Assembly (NCBI RefSeq): GCF_008520305.1
Contig: NZ_ML703304.1
Span: forward strand, 1 to 35,758
DNA: 35,758 nt
Reading direction: 5' to 3'
Source of the DNA: Mesorhizobium sp. SARCC-RB16n
GTDB taxonomy: Bacteria > Pseudomonadota > Alphaproteobacteria > Rhizobiales > Rhizobiaceae
The position numbers and the translations under genes are program-made. How positions within the stretch are numbered: the first letter of the stretch is position 1; each line of letters opens with the position of its first letter. The notes below the pieces were generated by a model. It worked only from the letters and a program-made list of their open reading frames with translations. It ran no database searches and was not told the origin of the DNA. This document shows, piece by piece, positions 16,326-25,312 of this stretch.

Positions 16326-17717
16326 TTAAGCCGCTGTTGCCAAAGCGGTGACGATTTGCTCTGCAATCTGATTTCCAGGCTCCACGGAGAGACACTTCCT
16401 CGCGGCTGCAACAGCCCCCGCATGATCGCCAAGTTTTTTAAGGCTGCGAGCTAATCCGATCCATGCCTTTACATTAGATCCGTCCACCGATGCCAACCGC
16501 TCATAGTAAGACGTTGCTTGTTCGAAATTGGTCACCTTGAAGGAATATTGGGCGAGATTAGTCAACGCAAATTGATTGTTCCCATCGATATCCAGCATCA
16601 GTTCCGCCAACTGGGTAGCTTCCTTTACGTTTCCCTCCTTCATTAAGCGTTTGTAATCGCGGATGGCACCACGGTAGACCCGTTCCTGAATGTCATCGTA
16701 TTTGGACAAGTCCAACGAGGATTTCTTGAGGACGGAAAACCGATGAGCCGCCAAAAGATAGTTGTGCGCGCGCAGGAAGTCCCTGAGCTGATAGAACACA
16801 GCACGCCGGGTTGCTTCACCGATCTTATCATCGGGCACCGAGGCACCCACGCGTGCCAAAAGCACAAGGGCGTCCAGTTCCTGGCTAGTCAAAAGCGCCA
16901 ACCGCAACACGCGACGCACCACGGACGGATTTTCAGGGGTCAGGCGCACCAAACGGGCCCATAATTCCAGCGAGGCCTCGTGATGTCCGCCTTTTTCATA
17001 CGCTGTCGCCAATCTTTTCAAAGCCGTACTGTGATCGGGACTGAGTGTCAGGACGCCGTGCCATGTTCGAATATAGCTATTTGGATCCGCGTCGAAGTTG
17101 GCTTCAACAGCTTTTACGGCCGCGGAATGAACGATTTGGCGCAGCCTTCGCTTTATCTTGGCATCTTCAGGACTGAGGCGCAGCCCCAACTGCCAAAGCC
17201 TGGCCGCTTTCTCTTCGTTGCCTTCATTTTTTGCTTGTAGGCCTTCGGCGGCCAATTGGGCGGCGATGCGGCGTGATAAGGCTTCGCGCTGTTCGGTTTT
17301 GACGGCGTTTTCCGGTAGAATTAGCAGTAAAGTGGCTGCATCCTCCCACCTTCGTTTCGTGGCGAGCTGCTGAGCCGCACCTTGAACATCAGGCGCGGCA
17401 ATGGCCACTGCGGCGCGCGCAGTTTCGACAAGGTCCGTATCGTCACCTCTACGAATGGCGGCCTTCAACTGGAGTTTCAGCGCATTCTGGTTGTCGGGGA
17501 TCAGTGCCAAAAGCGTCGCTGCAGCGTTTCCGACGCGGATATAGTCTCGCAATTTCCAGGAGATCTTCAACTCCGTATGGGCATTTGCGACACATTCAAA
17601 AAAACCGGGATCGGTCGACGGACTGGTGGGGGCTAACATGTTTTCAACGGTCCTCATTTGAGTTTTAGCCTGGTATTTCCGTGGCTTGGATTTCATGTGA
17701 CCTAAACCTACTTTCAC
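16326..17717 (-). CDS. tetratricopeptide-repeat protein
   Basis: A 463-residue protein built almost wholly of TPR-type helices: ALKRLATAYEKGGHHEASLELWARLVRLTPENP, then NFEQATSYYERLASVDGSNVKAWIGLARS and GDHAGAVAAARKCLSVEPGN. No signal peptide or membrane segment is visible. It begins at GTG 17717 directly after the stop of the upstream gene (TAA then GTG); an ATG at 17696 is an alternative. It is probably a cytoplasmic scaffold for the capsule enzymes, whose own N-termini are also TPR-like. No enzymatic motif was found. Confidence 0.8.
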   Translation of the reverse strand: MKVGLGHMKSKPRKYQAKTQMRTVENMLAPTSPSTDPGFFECVANAHTELKISWKLRDYIRVGNAAATLLALIPDNQNALKLQLKAAIRRGDDTDLVETARAAVAIAAPDVQGAAQQLATKRRWEDAATLLLILPENAVKTEQREALSRRIAAQLAAEGLQAKNEGNEEKAARLWQLGLRLSPEDAKIKRRLRQIVHSAAVKAVEANFDADPNSYIRTWHGVLTLSPDHSTALKRLATAYEKGGHHEASLELWARLVRLTPENPSVVRRVLRLALLTSQELDALVLLARVGASVPDDKIGEATRRAVFYQLRDFLRAHNYLLAAHRFSVLKKSSLDLSKYDDIQERVYRGAIRDYKRLMKEGNVKEATQLAELMLDIDGNNQFALTNLAQYSFKVTNFEQATSYYERLASVDGSNVKAWIGLARSLKKLGDHAGAVAAARKCLSVEPGNQIAEQIVTALATAA

Positions 17718-20051
17718 TTATTGGTAGGGAAAATCGACGATCTCTGAGCAAGCCCAATCATACATTTCAGTATTGTCGTGCGGGTCTATGTAGTAAGGAA
17801 CTTTCGCACGAATGCCGCTCCGCGCTCCTTCGTGTCGGCCGCAATTGGTGCCAGTTATGCGTGCAGCTATGAAAAGCCTGCATCCGCCCTGGCTTAACGG
17901 GCCCGACAAATGGACTTCCACAAGTTTGTCGTCTCGAGCGGATATAGCCAAAGAAGTTATCTCTGGGCTCGGCGAGCCCATTCCAACTACATCGACACCA
18001 ATCCCGGCCCCTAAGCTTGATATGTTAACGCGTTCATCGTCTCGCTCCAAAGTGATTGCTCTGGAATATTCAAGACCGATCACATTTGCTCGTAGCAATC
18101 GAACATGACAGACGCGTAACGGTTCAAGTCCAGGTCCGAAGAGGTCGTCAAGTAAATAACGCCCGAATTGAAAGCCAATACGGCGGTAGCCAATCGCTTT
18201 CAAATGAGCCGAGCGACCTTCCGAACGACTTTCAGGCTCATGATGGTAAACAGGTCCAATACACCGTATGTGCGGCTCAGCTTTTGCCACCCGAAGCTGT
18301 GACCAGACACTTTCGGCGATTATTCCCGGCCGCGATGCTCCCCGATTGGCTTGATATGTGAGCATAGGGACGGAATCCACCTGTCCGGTGAGGTGCCGAA
18401 TATCGGCGTCGTATTGCTGCCTGAGCAGGATCAGCCCTCGCTGATAGGAGTCACCGGGCGTTCCCCGTCCGGCGTCGGACTCACCGTGTGCGAGACATAT
18501 CGCTAGCATCCGGACACGTTTGCCGTCGGCACTGGCGAATTCCACTGCTTTCGCTACCAAGCGCATGACCTCCAGATGCTGTGCAGATCCTCTAAGCAAG
18601 CCGTCGGCGCTTCCTTGATTAAGCCCGCTCAGCGTTGTGCCCCCGCGGCCAACAGACGCAAACACCACGGTGGGCTTCCTTCCGAACCGGGCTTCGCAGG
18701 TTCTCAGAAAGTAGTCGGCCAAGCCGCCGCAGGGGGTTTCCTTTGTCGAACCCGTCGCCCGTTCAAACAGGTCAACCAGCTTAGACACGCGCCTCCCGCG
18801 AGGCGCAGAACCGGCATCAAACATCAACGCGCGCCCAGGATGTTGAGGTGCGGTGGTACAAGGCGCGTCCCCTGCCTCATCGTTATTGCCACCCAAGGCC
18901 CAGGACTGGCCGACGACAACGATCATGTTGAGCACACGAGGGTCGAAATCGAAGTGAGACGCCGTTCCCGGGTGATAAACGAGATCCCCTGCGCTTCCTA
19001 TGCCACTTTCTATCCCCCGCTGAAGCACTCCGGCATCTTTAGGGGCCGTCCCAGGACCAACCGTCGAGTTCTTCTCTTCGCGCCCTTCGACGTTGCTGGA
19101 TTCTCTGAGACGCTTACTTGAGATCTGTGTTGGTTCGTCGTTTTCGAGGTCAGTTGGAACGAACGTCGTCTCAATCAGGTCGTCCGGCGTCCCTCTCCCG
19201 GCGACCCTGCAAATGAATTTATACAGATGGTTGGCGATCTCGGGAAAAAAGGCAGGATTCCAATGGCGGCAATCATCGGCGAGAACACGTTTCACGCCAT
19301 GGCGCGCTACAAAAGGAGCAAAATCCATCTCATGCGCTTTTAGCCGACGTGCGACCTCGATCGATTGATCCTTAAGTTCAGTTGGCCAGGAGACAGGCCT
19401 TCCGTCGGGCATGTACCTAAAATTGTGATGGACCATCGCAAGAGGGACATCTAGCGTTTCCCTAATACGTCCAACGTAGTTGGTCATTTCATCGACGTTC
19501 AATTGCCGTGTGGTGGTCCTTCCAACCAAATCGTGCAGCCATTCGAACTCTTCCGTTACGGGAACCAATTCGAGAAGCTGGGCCGCATACTTGGCGCGAT
19601 CCTTTTCGTTCTGTTTAACGAGAGAAGACCTCCACTTAGCGACTATTCTTGAGGGCACATTGAGATGTTCGAGTTCAGGAAGGATAATTTCCTGAAACCG
19701 ATTTGTATTTACAACAAATCCATCGTACAGAATATCGATAGATGTACTCATCTCAACAATGATGATGTCTGCTGTATATGGGATCGCCATCTGGGCTTTA
19801 TTAGGCTCTCGGCTGCTGTCGAGATAGCAGAACCGCCGGACATGCTGCGGGATTGTTTTGCTCCCGGTTAAAAACTCGAGGAGCTGGACAGCGCTCGCGG
19901 CAGAAATGGAGAACGGCGTCCTGAGGAAGCCCATTTCCTTGTATATGCCTCCTAATTTATTGTTCTGATGCAGAGCAGAAATCAGGTTATTCAGGAGGCA
20001 ACCGCCAAACGACAGTGGGCGAATGTTATCCAATGCTATAGTTCCTTTCAT
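17718..20051 (-). CDS. two-domain protein with C-terminal sialate O-acetylesterase-like domain
   Basis: 777 residues from ATG 20051; the frame also opens at TTG 20060. The N-terminal half (to about 290) opens with LSFGGCLLNN and contains DIIIVEMSTSIDIL and VPLAMVHHNFRYMPDG, ending DCRHWNPAFFPEIANHL; it resembles GSCFA/WcbI-like capsule proteins but I cannot fix the family. After a polar linker (about 300-365) comes a carbohydrate-esterase domain: MIVVVGQSWALGGNN (GQS block), AICLAHGESDAG, and a late YHHEPESRSEG with HLKAIGYRRIG. Such domains remove, or in some systems transfer, O-acetyl groups on sugars. In this locus it probably tunes capsule acetylation. No signal peptide is visible, so it would act in the cytoplasm. 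Confidence 0.6.
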   Translation of the reverse strand: MKGTIALDNIRPLSFGGCLLNNLISALHQNNKLGGIYKEMGFLRTPFSISAASAVQLLEFLTGSKTIPQHVRRFCYLDSSREPNKAQMAIPYTADIIIVEMSTSIDILYDGFVVNTNRFQEIILPELEHLNVPSRIVAKWRSSLVKQNEKDRAKYAAQLLELVPVTEEFEWLHDLVGRTTTRQLNVDEMTNYVGRIRETLDVPLAMVHHNFRYMPDGRPVSWPTELKDQSIEVARRLKAHEMDFAPFVARHGVKRVLADDCRHWNPAFFPEIANHLYKFICRVAGRGTPDDLIETTFVPTDLENDEPTQISSKRLRESSNVEGREEKNSTVGPGTAPKDAGVLQRGIESGIGSAGDLVYHPGTASHFDFDPRVLNMIVVVGQSWALGGNNDEAGDAPCTTAPQHPGRALMFDAGSAPRGRRVSKLVDLFERATGSTKETPCGGLADYFLRTCEARFGRKPTVVFASVGRGGTTLSGLNQGSADGLLRGSAQHLEVMRLVAKAVEFASADGKRVRMLAICLAHGESDAGRGTPGDSYQRGLILLRQQYDADIRHLTGQVDSVPMLTYQANRGASRPGIIAESVWSQLRVAKAEPHIRCIGPVYHHEPESRSEGRSAHLKAIGYRRIGFQFGRYLLDDLFGPGLEPLRVCHVRLLRANVIGLEYSRAITLERDDERVNISSLGAGIGVDVVGMGSPSPEITSLAISARDDKLVEVHLSGPLSQGGCRLFIAARITGTNCGRHEGARSGIRAKVPYYIDPHDNTEMYDWACSEIVDFPYQ

Positions 20052-20178
20052 CGGCGTCAATCACCCTGGTTGGCAGTCCACCGCCAATTCGCCCGTGACG
20101 TCTGCTTAGCCCGCCAACCGACCCGGCGAACTGCATCTGCGCATTTCGCCAAAGGTGAATGGAAGGCTTTATTCTGGA

Positions 20179-20781
20179 TTATTGTGGATTGCGGACTAGC
20201 ACGCGAATCGGACACTCTGTATCGGATTGGCTCTGAAATCCCAGAGACATATGCAGCTTTATGACGATCGCATTTGAAGCTGCTACGTGTAAGCATATGG
20301 GAGTATTCGCATAACGGTCAATCACATGATGCATCAATCGCCGCGCCACTCCTTTCCCCCGGGCCGATTCGGCCACGGCCATGCGAGGAAGATACTTCCC
20401 TGCCTGTGATGCAAGAGGCTCAACGTTTGAGCCATGGCCTTCGAGGGTTCTTTTAAAATCCTTCCTCGCGTCCCGATCCAGGTGCCGAACGATGTCCAAC
20501 ATTCCTGTCCGCTGGCACAAATCCAGTTCGCCCGCGTTGATGACTGACAGAAGACCCAAAACCGAGCCTCCTTCCCAAAGGGCCCAGGTTTCGGAAAGTT
20601 CGGTCGACGGAGAATCGATCTGATCGGCTAGAATGAGGTTGAGCTTCCGTCGATCGATCGGAACCCTGTCATACAACTCGGGCAACGCTTGAAATACGAG
20701 GTCGCCCAAAAACGCCTTTCCGTCTTCCGAAAAATCGTTCTCAATTTCCCGCTTAGTTAATCGCCTGAACAAATGATCCAC
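20179..20781 (-). CDS. GNAT-family N-acyltransferase
   Basis: 200 residues from GTG 20781 with GAGGG just upstream. The GNAT acyl-CoA binding motif is RMAVAESARGKGVARRLMHH (about 133-152) and motif B is AASNAIVIKLHMSLGF (167-182). GNAT enzymes move acyl groups from CoA or carrier proteins to amines. The next gene upstream in the operon encodes an acyl carrier protein, and the one before that an adenylation enzyme. This enzyme is therefore a candidate for transferring the carrier-bound acyl or aminoacyl group to an amino sugar. That link is inference from gene order. Confidence 0.8.
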   Translation of the reverse strand: MDHLFRRLTKREIENDFSEDGKAFLGDLVFQALPELYDRVPIDRRKLNLILADQIDSPSTELSETWALWEGGSVLGLLSVINAGELDLCQRTGMLDIVRHLDRDARKDFKRTLEGHGSNVEPLASQAGKYLPRMAVAESARGKGVARRLMHHVIDRYANTPICLHVAASNAIVIKLHMSLGFQSQSDTECPIRVLVRNPQ

Positions 20782-20824
20782 CGTCGCCCTCGTCTCATAG
20801 CATATAAACTTCTATTGCCGCATA

Positions 20825-20855
20825 ATTGAATAAGTATCCAAGCTACTTATTCAAT
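20825..20855. repeat. strong AT-rich hairpin at the end of the carrier-protein gene
   Basis: ATTGAATAAGTA (20825-20836) and TACTTATTCAAT (20844-20855) form a perfect 12-bp stem with a seven-base loop. One arm covers the last codons and stop of the acyl carrier protein gene. No T run follows on the - strand, so it is not a classic terminator. It may protect the mRNA 3' end or lower expression of the downstream GNAT gene. Confidence 0.6.
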
Positions 20856-21094
20856 AGTTTCTCTTTGAGAACGTCGGAAAGACCTCCGACATTTTCAAAA
20901 TTAACAATCTCCGCGCCGCTGAAACGAACGTCGAATGCCTCTTCAATCATTGCAATGAGGCTAACGTGCGCCATACTGTCCCAGCCAACTACATCCTCCG
21001 CGACGGTCTCGCGTGCAATTTCCGTGTCATTGTCAGGGAACTCGCCGTTAATAATATCTACGACTTTTTGGAACAGGCTGCTGTCGTCCATCAT
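20843..21094 (-). CDS. acyl carrier protein-like (phosphopantetheine) protein
   Basis: An 83-residue carrier protein. The prosthetic-group site is Ser40 in VGWDSMAHVSLI, which fits the (D/W)DS(L/M) consensus. The WDS form is common in carrier proteins working with stand-alone adenylation enzymes, such as DltC-like proteins. Helices before and after have the usual spacing. The ATG overlaps the stop of the adenylation gene by four bases, so the two are translated together. It should carry the group activated by that enzyme on a phosphopantetheine arm in the cytoplasm. Confidence 0.9.
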   Translation of the reverse strand: MMDDSSLFQKVVDIINGEFPDNDTEIARETVAEDVVGWDSMAHVSLIAMIEEAFDVRFSGAEIVNFENVGGLSDVLKEKLLNK

Positions 21095-22578
21095 GTGCGC
21101 TCCTTCTTCATAACAAGATTATCCTCGAACCAAGCCGCAGCGGCTGTGCGGTCAAGCTTGTCATTCTCGCTGCGCGGTGCTCTCGGGATCTCCAGGATCC
21201 ATGTCGGTACAGCATGGGCTTCGACAATTTCTGACAAGGCTACCTTCAGCTTTCGCTCGTCAAGCAATCCTAGGCCATTAGATTCCACCACGGCCGCCAG
21301 TCCATCGCCTCGCTTAAATACGATTGCCACAGGCCACCCGCATTGCCGAATGGCGGAAACGACCTCATCGAGTTCGATCCGGTACCCCTTTACCTTCACC
21401 TGGAAGTCAATTCGCTCTTTGAAGAACAAGCGGTCGCCGCGGATTTCCGCCCAGTCACCCGTTAAATACCCGCGTTCACCCGACAATTCGTCTAGTTCGC
21501 GAAACTGCTGCTCGCTCTTTTCCGGATCGTTCCAGTAGCCCTCGGCAAGTTGAGGACCGCTAATCACAATCTGGCCTTCGTTGGCAGAACTGCCGCCGAC
21601 AAGCGAAATCTTCATCCCTTGTATGGAGCGACCGAGGGCAGCGGATGTGTGGCAGTAGGACGCGTAGTTGTCGGGCGTCAGGACTTGCTCAGTCACTGAG
21701 ATTGTAGCTTCTGTGGGGCCATAGGTGTTTTGGGCAAGGGCCTCTGGCACCGCGGCAAAAATGGCGTCCAGCTGCTGTCTAACGAGCGGTTCGCCGCAGA
21801 AATTAAAAAGCCGTACACTCCCGAGATTGTTCGCTGTCACTTGCCGTGCGCGCATCATTAAACTAACCGCGCTGGGCGTCGAGTTCCAGATCGTGATACC
21901 TTGTCTCGCAATAAATTCGGCCGGCAGCATTCTGTCGCCCTCATCACGCAAGGGGTGAAGGGAAGCGCCATGACATAATGCCCCGAATATATCGGTCATG
22001 CTGATATCGAAAGCTAAGTTGGGCTGTTGAGAAATACGGTCTTGCGGAGTAATACTTAGGCTTTCCAGCCAATCAACGTAGTTAGCTAAAGCGGCACGCG
22101 AGACCATTACCCCCTTTGGATCGCCTGTAGATCCGGAGGTGAACATGACATAAGCTAGATGATGACGCGTTCCTTTACCCAAGAAGCAGCGATCTGTGTT
22201 GATGGAGTCTGGATCCACGACCTTCAAGTTCGGAACCGCATCGGCAATTTCCGCCGCCAACTTTGGCTTGGCGACTACTATATTGGGTTGCAACCGATGC
22301 AGGATTCGCCGAAGCTTTTGTATTGGTGCAGCTGTGTTCAGCGGCGTGTGAAAGCCCCCAGCTAATCCGGCCGCCAGGATGCATGCATAGGCATCGGCTT
22401 CCTGAGGGAGCGCTATCGCAATTCTGGGCTGTTCGAACGACGAAAAAATTTCGGCGTAGATTCGGACTCGTTCCTCAAGCCAAGCGTAGGAAAATTGGCG
22501 CGCGCCAACGTCTATAGCCAGACGCTCGGGATAACGAGAAGCCATTGATAGAAATCGGTCGACTACATCCAGAAGCAT
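21091..22578 (-). CDS. AMP-forming adenylation enzyme (NRPS A-domain/DltA-like)
   Basis: 495 residues from ATG 22578, with GGGGA upstream; the frame is open to 22641 but the extra residues are not typical. Adenylation motifs are in order: MFTSGSTGDPKGVMVS (P-loop, about 145-160), FCGEPL, YGPTEATIS (286-294), YLTGDW (372-377), IDFQVKVKGYRIELDEV and the late catalytic Lys474 in ENDKLDR. It activates an amino or carboxylic acid with ATP and loads it on a carrier protein. The four-base overlap with the carrier gene makes the pair clear. The substrate pocket (FDISMTDIFGALCHG region) resembles amino-acid activators, but which acid cannot be read safely. Confidence 0.88.
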   Translation of the reverse strand: MLLDVVDRFLSMASRYPERLAIDVGARQFSYAWLEERVRIYAEIFSSFEQPRIAIALPQEADAYACILAAGLAGGFHTPLNTAAPIQKLRRILHRLQPNIVVAKPKLAAEIADAVPNLKVVDPDSINTDRCFLGKGTRHHLAYVMFTSGSTGDPKGVMVSRAALANYVDWLESLSITPQDRISQQPNLAFDISMTDIFGALCHGASLHPLRDEGDRMLPAEFIARQGITIWNSTPSAVSLMMRARQVTANNLGSVRLFNFCGEPLVRQQLDAIFAAVPEALAQNTYGPTEATISVTEQVLTPDNYASYCHTSAALGRSIQGMKISLVGGSSANEGQIVISGPQLAEGYWNDPEKSEQQFRELDELSGERGYLTGDWAEIRGDRLFFKERIDFQVKVKGYRIELDEVVSAIRQCGWPVAIVFKRGDGLAAVVESNGLGLLDERKLKVALSEIVEAHAVPTWILEIPRAPRSENDKLDRTAAAAWFEDNLVMKKERT

Positions 22579-22697
22579 GCCATATCCCCGTGTAAACGAT
22601 AAGGTTTCTATCGCGATGTCTTGGTTCCTCACCAAGGTCATTCAAGCTGATGATTTTTGTTCGCCCAACGACACAGCAGGCCGTAGGTGACGAGCTT

Positions 22698-23855
22698 TCA
22701 GTTGGCGAAAGTGACACCGCGCAACGAGCCAGCTGTCGACGTAACACCCCGGATCATACTTATAAATTTGTTGAATTGGACTACAGGCGAGTTTGCGACG
22801 TATATTATGTCTTTATCGCGAATGGCAAGTTGCTGCGCGTAAAAGTAGTTATTTGCTTTATCGAGCCGCAGTCGATAGATGACTGGGACGGTTTCAGAGC
22901 CAGCAAGATGCTTTGAGTGTGGCCTTATAGCCCGAACTAAGCTTGCAGACTCGCGGCGAAAAAGAAATATAGCACTGGTATCTGCTTGCGCGTCTTGAAG
23001 CCCGCCCGCTCTGGCGATTGCTTGGAGCAACGACATGGGTTCTTTGTCGATTGGGTAATCTTTTTGCGCCGTAACGGCACCAAGCGCTACGAAGATCGGC
23101 GGGTCTCGATAAACGTAGATATTGTCACCCGGATATACAAAGACGTTTTGTGTTGGATTTTTAAGGATCGTGTCTAGAAGAGTGACTTCGCTGAGCGTGC
23201 CGCGCGTGAGGCGAACCTTGGTCTCCTGTGGCATCGTCCTAACGCCTCCAGATTGGGCGATAACGTCTAGTAGACGGTCACCTTTCAGAGAAAGCGGGAC
23301 CCGCGCCGATCCAGTCGCGTCGCCTGAGACCGTTGCGGTAGCCGCGCTGCCCAGCGTTGAGACGATGACCTGTGGCTCAACGGCTTTATTTGCGAGCCGC
23401 GCCTCTATCGCCTTCGCCAGGGAATTAGGTGTGCGGCCTGCAGCAATGATACGGCCTGCGTAGGGCACACTGATTGATCCATCACGGTCTACAGTTTGCT
23501 GTGGAAGCGAAATGTTATGCGAACTTCCCGTGGCCGCGCCTTGAGCTGATGATCCGGAAAATAGCCCGCCGGAGGCCGCTTCGAAGATCGTTACAACAAT
23601 CTGGTCTCCGACCGTGAGTTCCTGTGAAGGCGCGGGCCGATGACGGGAGAATTGACTGGCAAGATCACCGGATGGGCAGTTGCGCAGCGCAGCCAGGGTG
23701 GCATCAGTGATATCGACCACCTCATAGGGCGCAGAATCGGCGCCTTGACCCTGCGCATTAATTACTGCGGTGGCTGTTGGCCCTGACGCCGGCAAATTAG
23801 CGCAGCCCATCAACAGCCCAGGCAACAGCAACAACATGTGTTTTCTTCTTGTCAT
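22698..23855 (-). CDS. outer-membrane polysaccharide export lipoprotein (Wza/KpsD type)
   Basis: 385 residues from ATG 23855; the frame is open to 24053 but a lipoprotein signal starts here. MTRRKHMLLLLPGLLMGC is a signal peptide with lipobox LMGC, so Cys18 is lipidated. A polysaccharide export domain follows (LTVGDQIVVTIFEA, VDRDGSISVPYAGRIIAAG, AIEARLANKAVEPQVIV). Two SLBB-type repeats follow, at RVPLSLKGDRLLDVIAQSGGV and FVALGAVTAQKDYPI. It would form the outer-membrane channel that carries the finished capsule out of the cell, together with the KpsE-like and ABC transporter proteins encoded upstream. Confidence 0.9.
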   Translation of the reverse strand: MTRRKHMLLLLPGLLMGCANLPASGPTATAVINAQGQGADSAPYEVVDITDATLAALRNCPSGDLASQFSRHRPAPSQELTVGDQIVVTIFEAASGGLFSGSSAQGAATGSSHNISLPQQTVDRDGSISVPYAGRIIAAGRTPNSLAKAIEARLANKAVEPQVIVSTLGSAATATVSGDATGSARVPLSLKGDRLLDVIAQSGGVRTMPQETKVRLTRGTLSEVTLLDTILKNPTQNVFVYPGDNIYVYRDPPIFVALGAVTAQKDYPIDKEPMSLLQAIARAGGLQDAQADTSAIFLFRRESASLVRAIRPHSKHLAGSETVPVIYRLRLDKANNYFYAQQLAIRDKDIIYVANSPVVQFNKFISMIRGVTSTAGSLRGVTFAN

Positions 23856-24088
23856 CACTTGTAAATTTCCCCGGCCCCAGCCTGCCATACCGTTGGGCTT
23901 TCCATAGCGTGGATCCTTGTGGAGCAGACGGAGGTAAATGTAGAAGAAGGCACTCGGGACCGGCTGTCGGGAGCTACGGTCAAGCTGGTTGAAACCTAAG
24001 CAGTTATGTTGGCGCCCGGATGTTGCATGACTCTGTCCGCGCTGGAGCGACACTTCGCGCCAATTTGACTGCTATCAATCCGCTAATG

Positions 24089-25312
24089 TCACGCAGCGAA
24101 TCTTGACCGAACCATACTTACGATCAAAGAGCCGAAAAACGCGAGGCCGACACCAATGATCGATGCGGCCAGCAGACTGGTGAACGGGTTGGGATAGGTC
24201 GGTCTCCCGTCCGCCCTGGGATCGGCAATCACAATGACGTATTTTTGCTGGCGGAGAGCGGCTTGCCGAGCGTAGTCGAGAGCCTGGCGGGCCGATGTCA
24301 AATTGCTTTCGGAATATCCCAAGGCAGCATTCAAACCTTCATAACGGGAGATCAGGTCTGCCGTCGATCCACTGGGCCCACCCCTGCGCTTTCGCATGTC
24401 CGCGATTCGTTCGGTAAGAGTCTTAATTTCGGTGAGGAGAGGTCGGCGCCTGGGGTGATCGCTTGCGCCGGTCGCGTCGATATTGGCCAGCTCGTTTTCA
24501 GCAGCTGTAAGCTGTGATTCCATTTGACCAATCAATCCGTCGAGCATTGTCACGTCGGCCGTCGGATCGACGATCCCGGTATCACTCCGCCATTTAGCCA
24601 TCTCCTGTCGGGCTTCTGTCGCGCGCTTCTCTGCACCGGCCAATTCTTGCTCGCTGAACCGTAAAGCATCGGCACGAGCGCGCTGGTTCATTTGATCCGC
24701 AAACTCCTCGGTCATGCGAACGAGAGTGGAGGCTAAGAGCACCGAGTCCTCCGGCTTAAAAGAGCTGACATTCAGGACGACAATTTGTTCCAGTATATTG
24801 AAACGCGCGGCTACGCGCGCGCTATAGGCATCAAAAAGCTGATCGTCATTCGCATTCTGAGGCAGCCGCACCAGAGGATCGGAATTGGGTCTGATAAATA
24901 GTTTGCGCACGTCAACCCGTTGCTGGAGCCTTGCCAAAGCCTCGCGCGAAACCAGAAAGTCCCGAGCCGCATATCCATCGACATATCCCTCCATCGGGCC
25001 GCTGCCTGACGAGAACAATGTGTTGACAGGCGTCGTCACCTGAGCATCCGCCCCCCCGCGGATCGCGAACCTCACCTCCGTCGTATACATTGGGGTGGCG
25101 AACAAGAAGACGAAGATTGATGTCGTCAAAATAGGAGCAACTACGCAGAGAACTGCCGCCCAGACCCCCCATTTTGACCGAGCGCGCGTTAAGCGGCGCA
25201 ATTCGACAAATCGACGCTGCTCGTCTCTCCCTACGGGCAAGACTGGGAAGGTCGGAGAATCCGCATCAGAGAAGGTCGTCGGTAAGTTCGTTGTCGAACT
25301 CCTTCTGAACAT
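24089..25312 (-). CDS. KpsE-type capsule export inner-membrane protein
   Basis: About 407 residues from ATG 25312; the frame is open to 25369 and the true start is uncertain. A cytoplasmic N-terminus leads to a first membrane segment (GVWAAVLCVVAPILTTSIFV). A long periplasmic part with coiled-coil helices follows (FSEQELAGAEKRATEARQEM, MLDGLIGQMESQLTAAENEL), and a second membrane segment (LLAASIIGVGLAFFGSLIV) ends the protein. This is the layout of the KpsE/RkpR co-polymerase family, which links the ABC transporter to the outer-membrane channel. Its start overlaps the end of the KpsT-like gene by 47 bases, which argues for coupled expression. Confidence 0.85.
   Translation of the reverse strand: MFRRSSTTNLPTTFSDADSPTFPVLPVGRDEQRRFVELRRLTRARSKWGVWAAVLCVVAPILTTSIFVFLFATPMYTTEVRFAIRGGADAQVTTPVNTLFSSGSGPMEGYVDGYAARDFLVSREALARLQQRVDVRKLFIRPNSDPLVRLPQNANDDQLFDAYSARVAARFNILEQIVVLNVSSFKPEDSVLLASTLVRMTEEFADQMNQRARADALRFSEQELAGAEKRATEARQEMAKWRSDTGIVDPTADVTMLDGLIGQMESQLTAAENELANIDATGASDHPRRRPLLTEIKTLTERIADMRKRRGGPSGSTADLISRYEGLNAALGYSESNLTSARQALDYARQAALRQQKYVIVIADPRADGRPTYPNPFTSLLAASIIGVGLAFFGSLIVSMVRSRFAA

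Noticed and set aside
18181-18190. GGCGGTAGCC on the + strand as a further ops-like site
   Set aside because: It is inside a coding region, on the strand opposite to transcription, and lacks the extended repeat. Other bare heptamers (near 26178 and 26567) were rejected for similar reasons.
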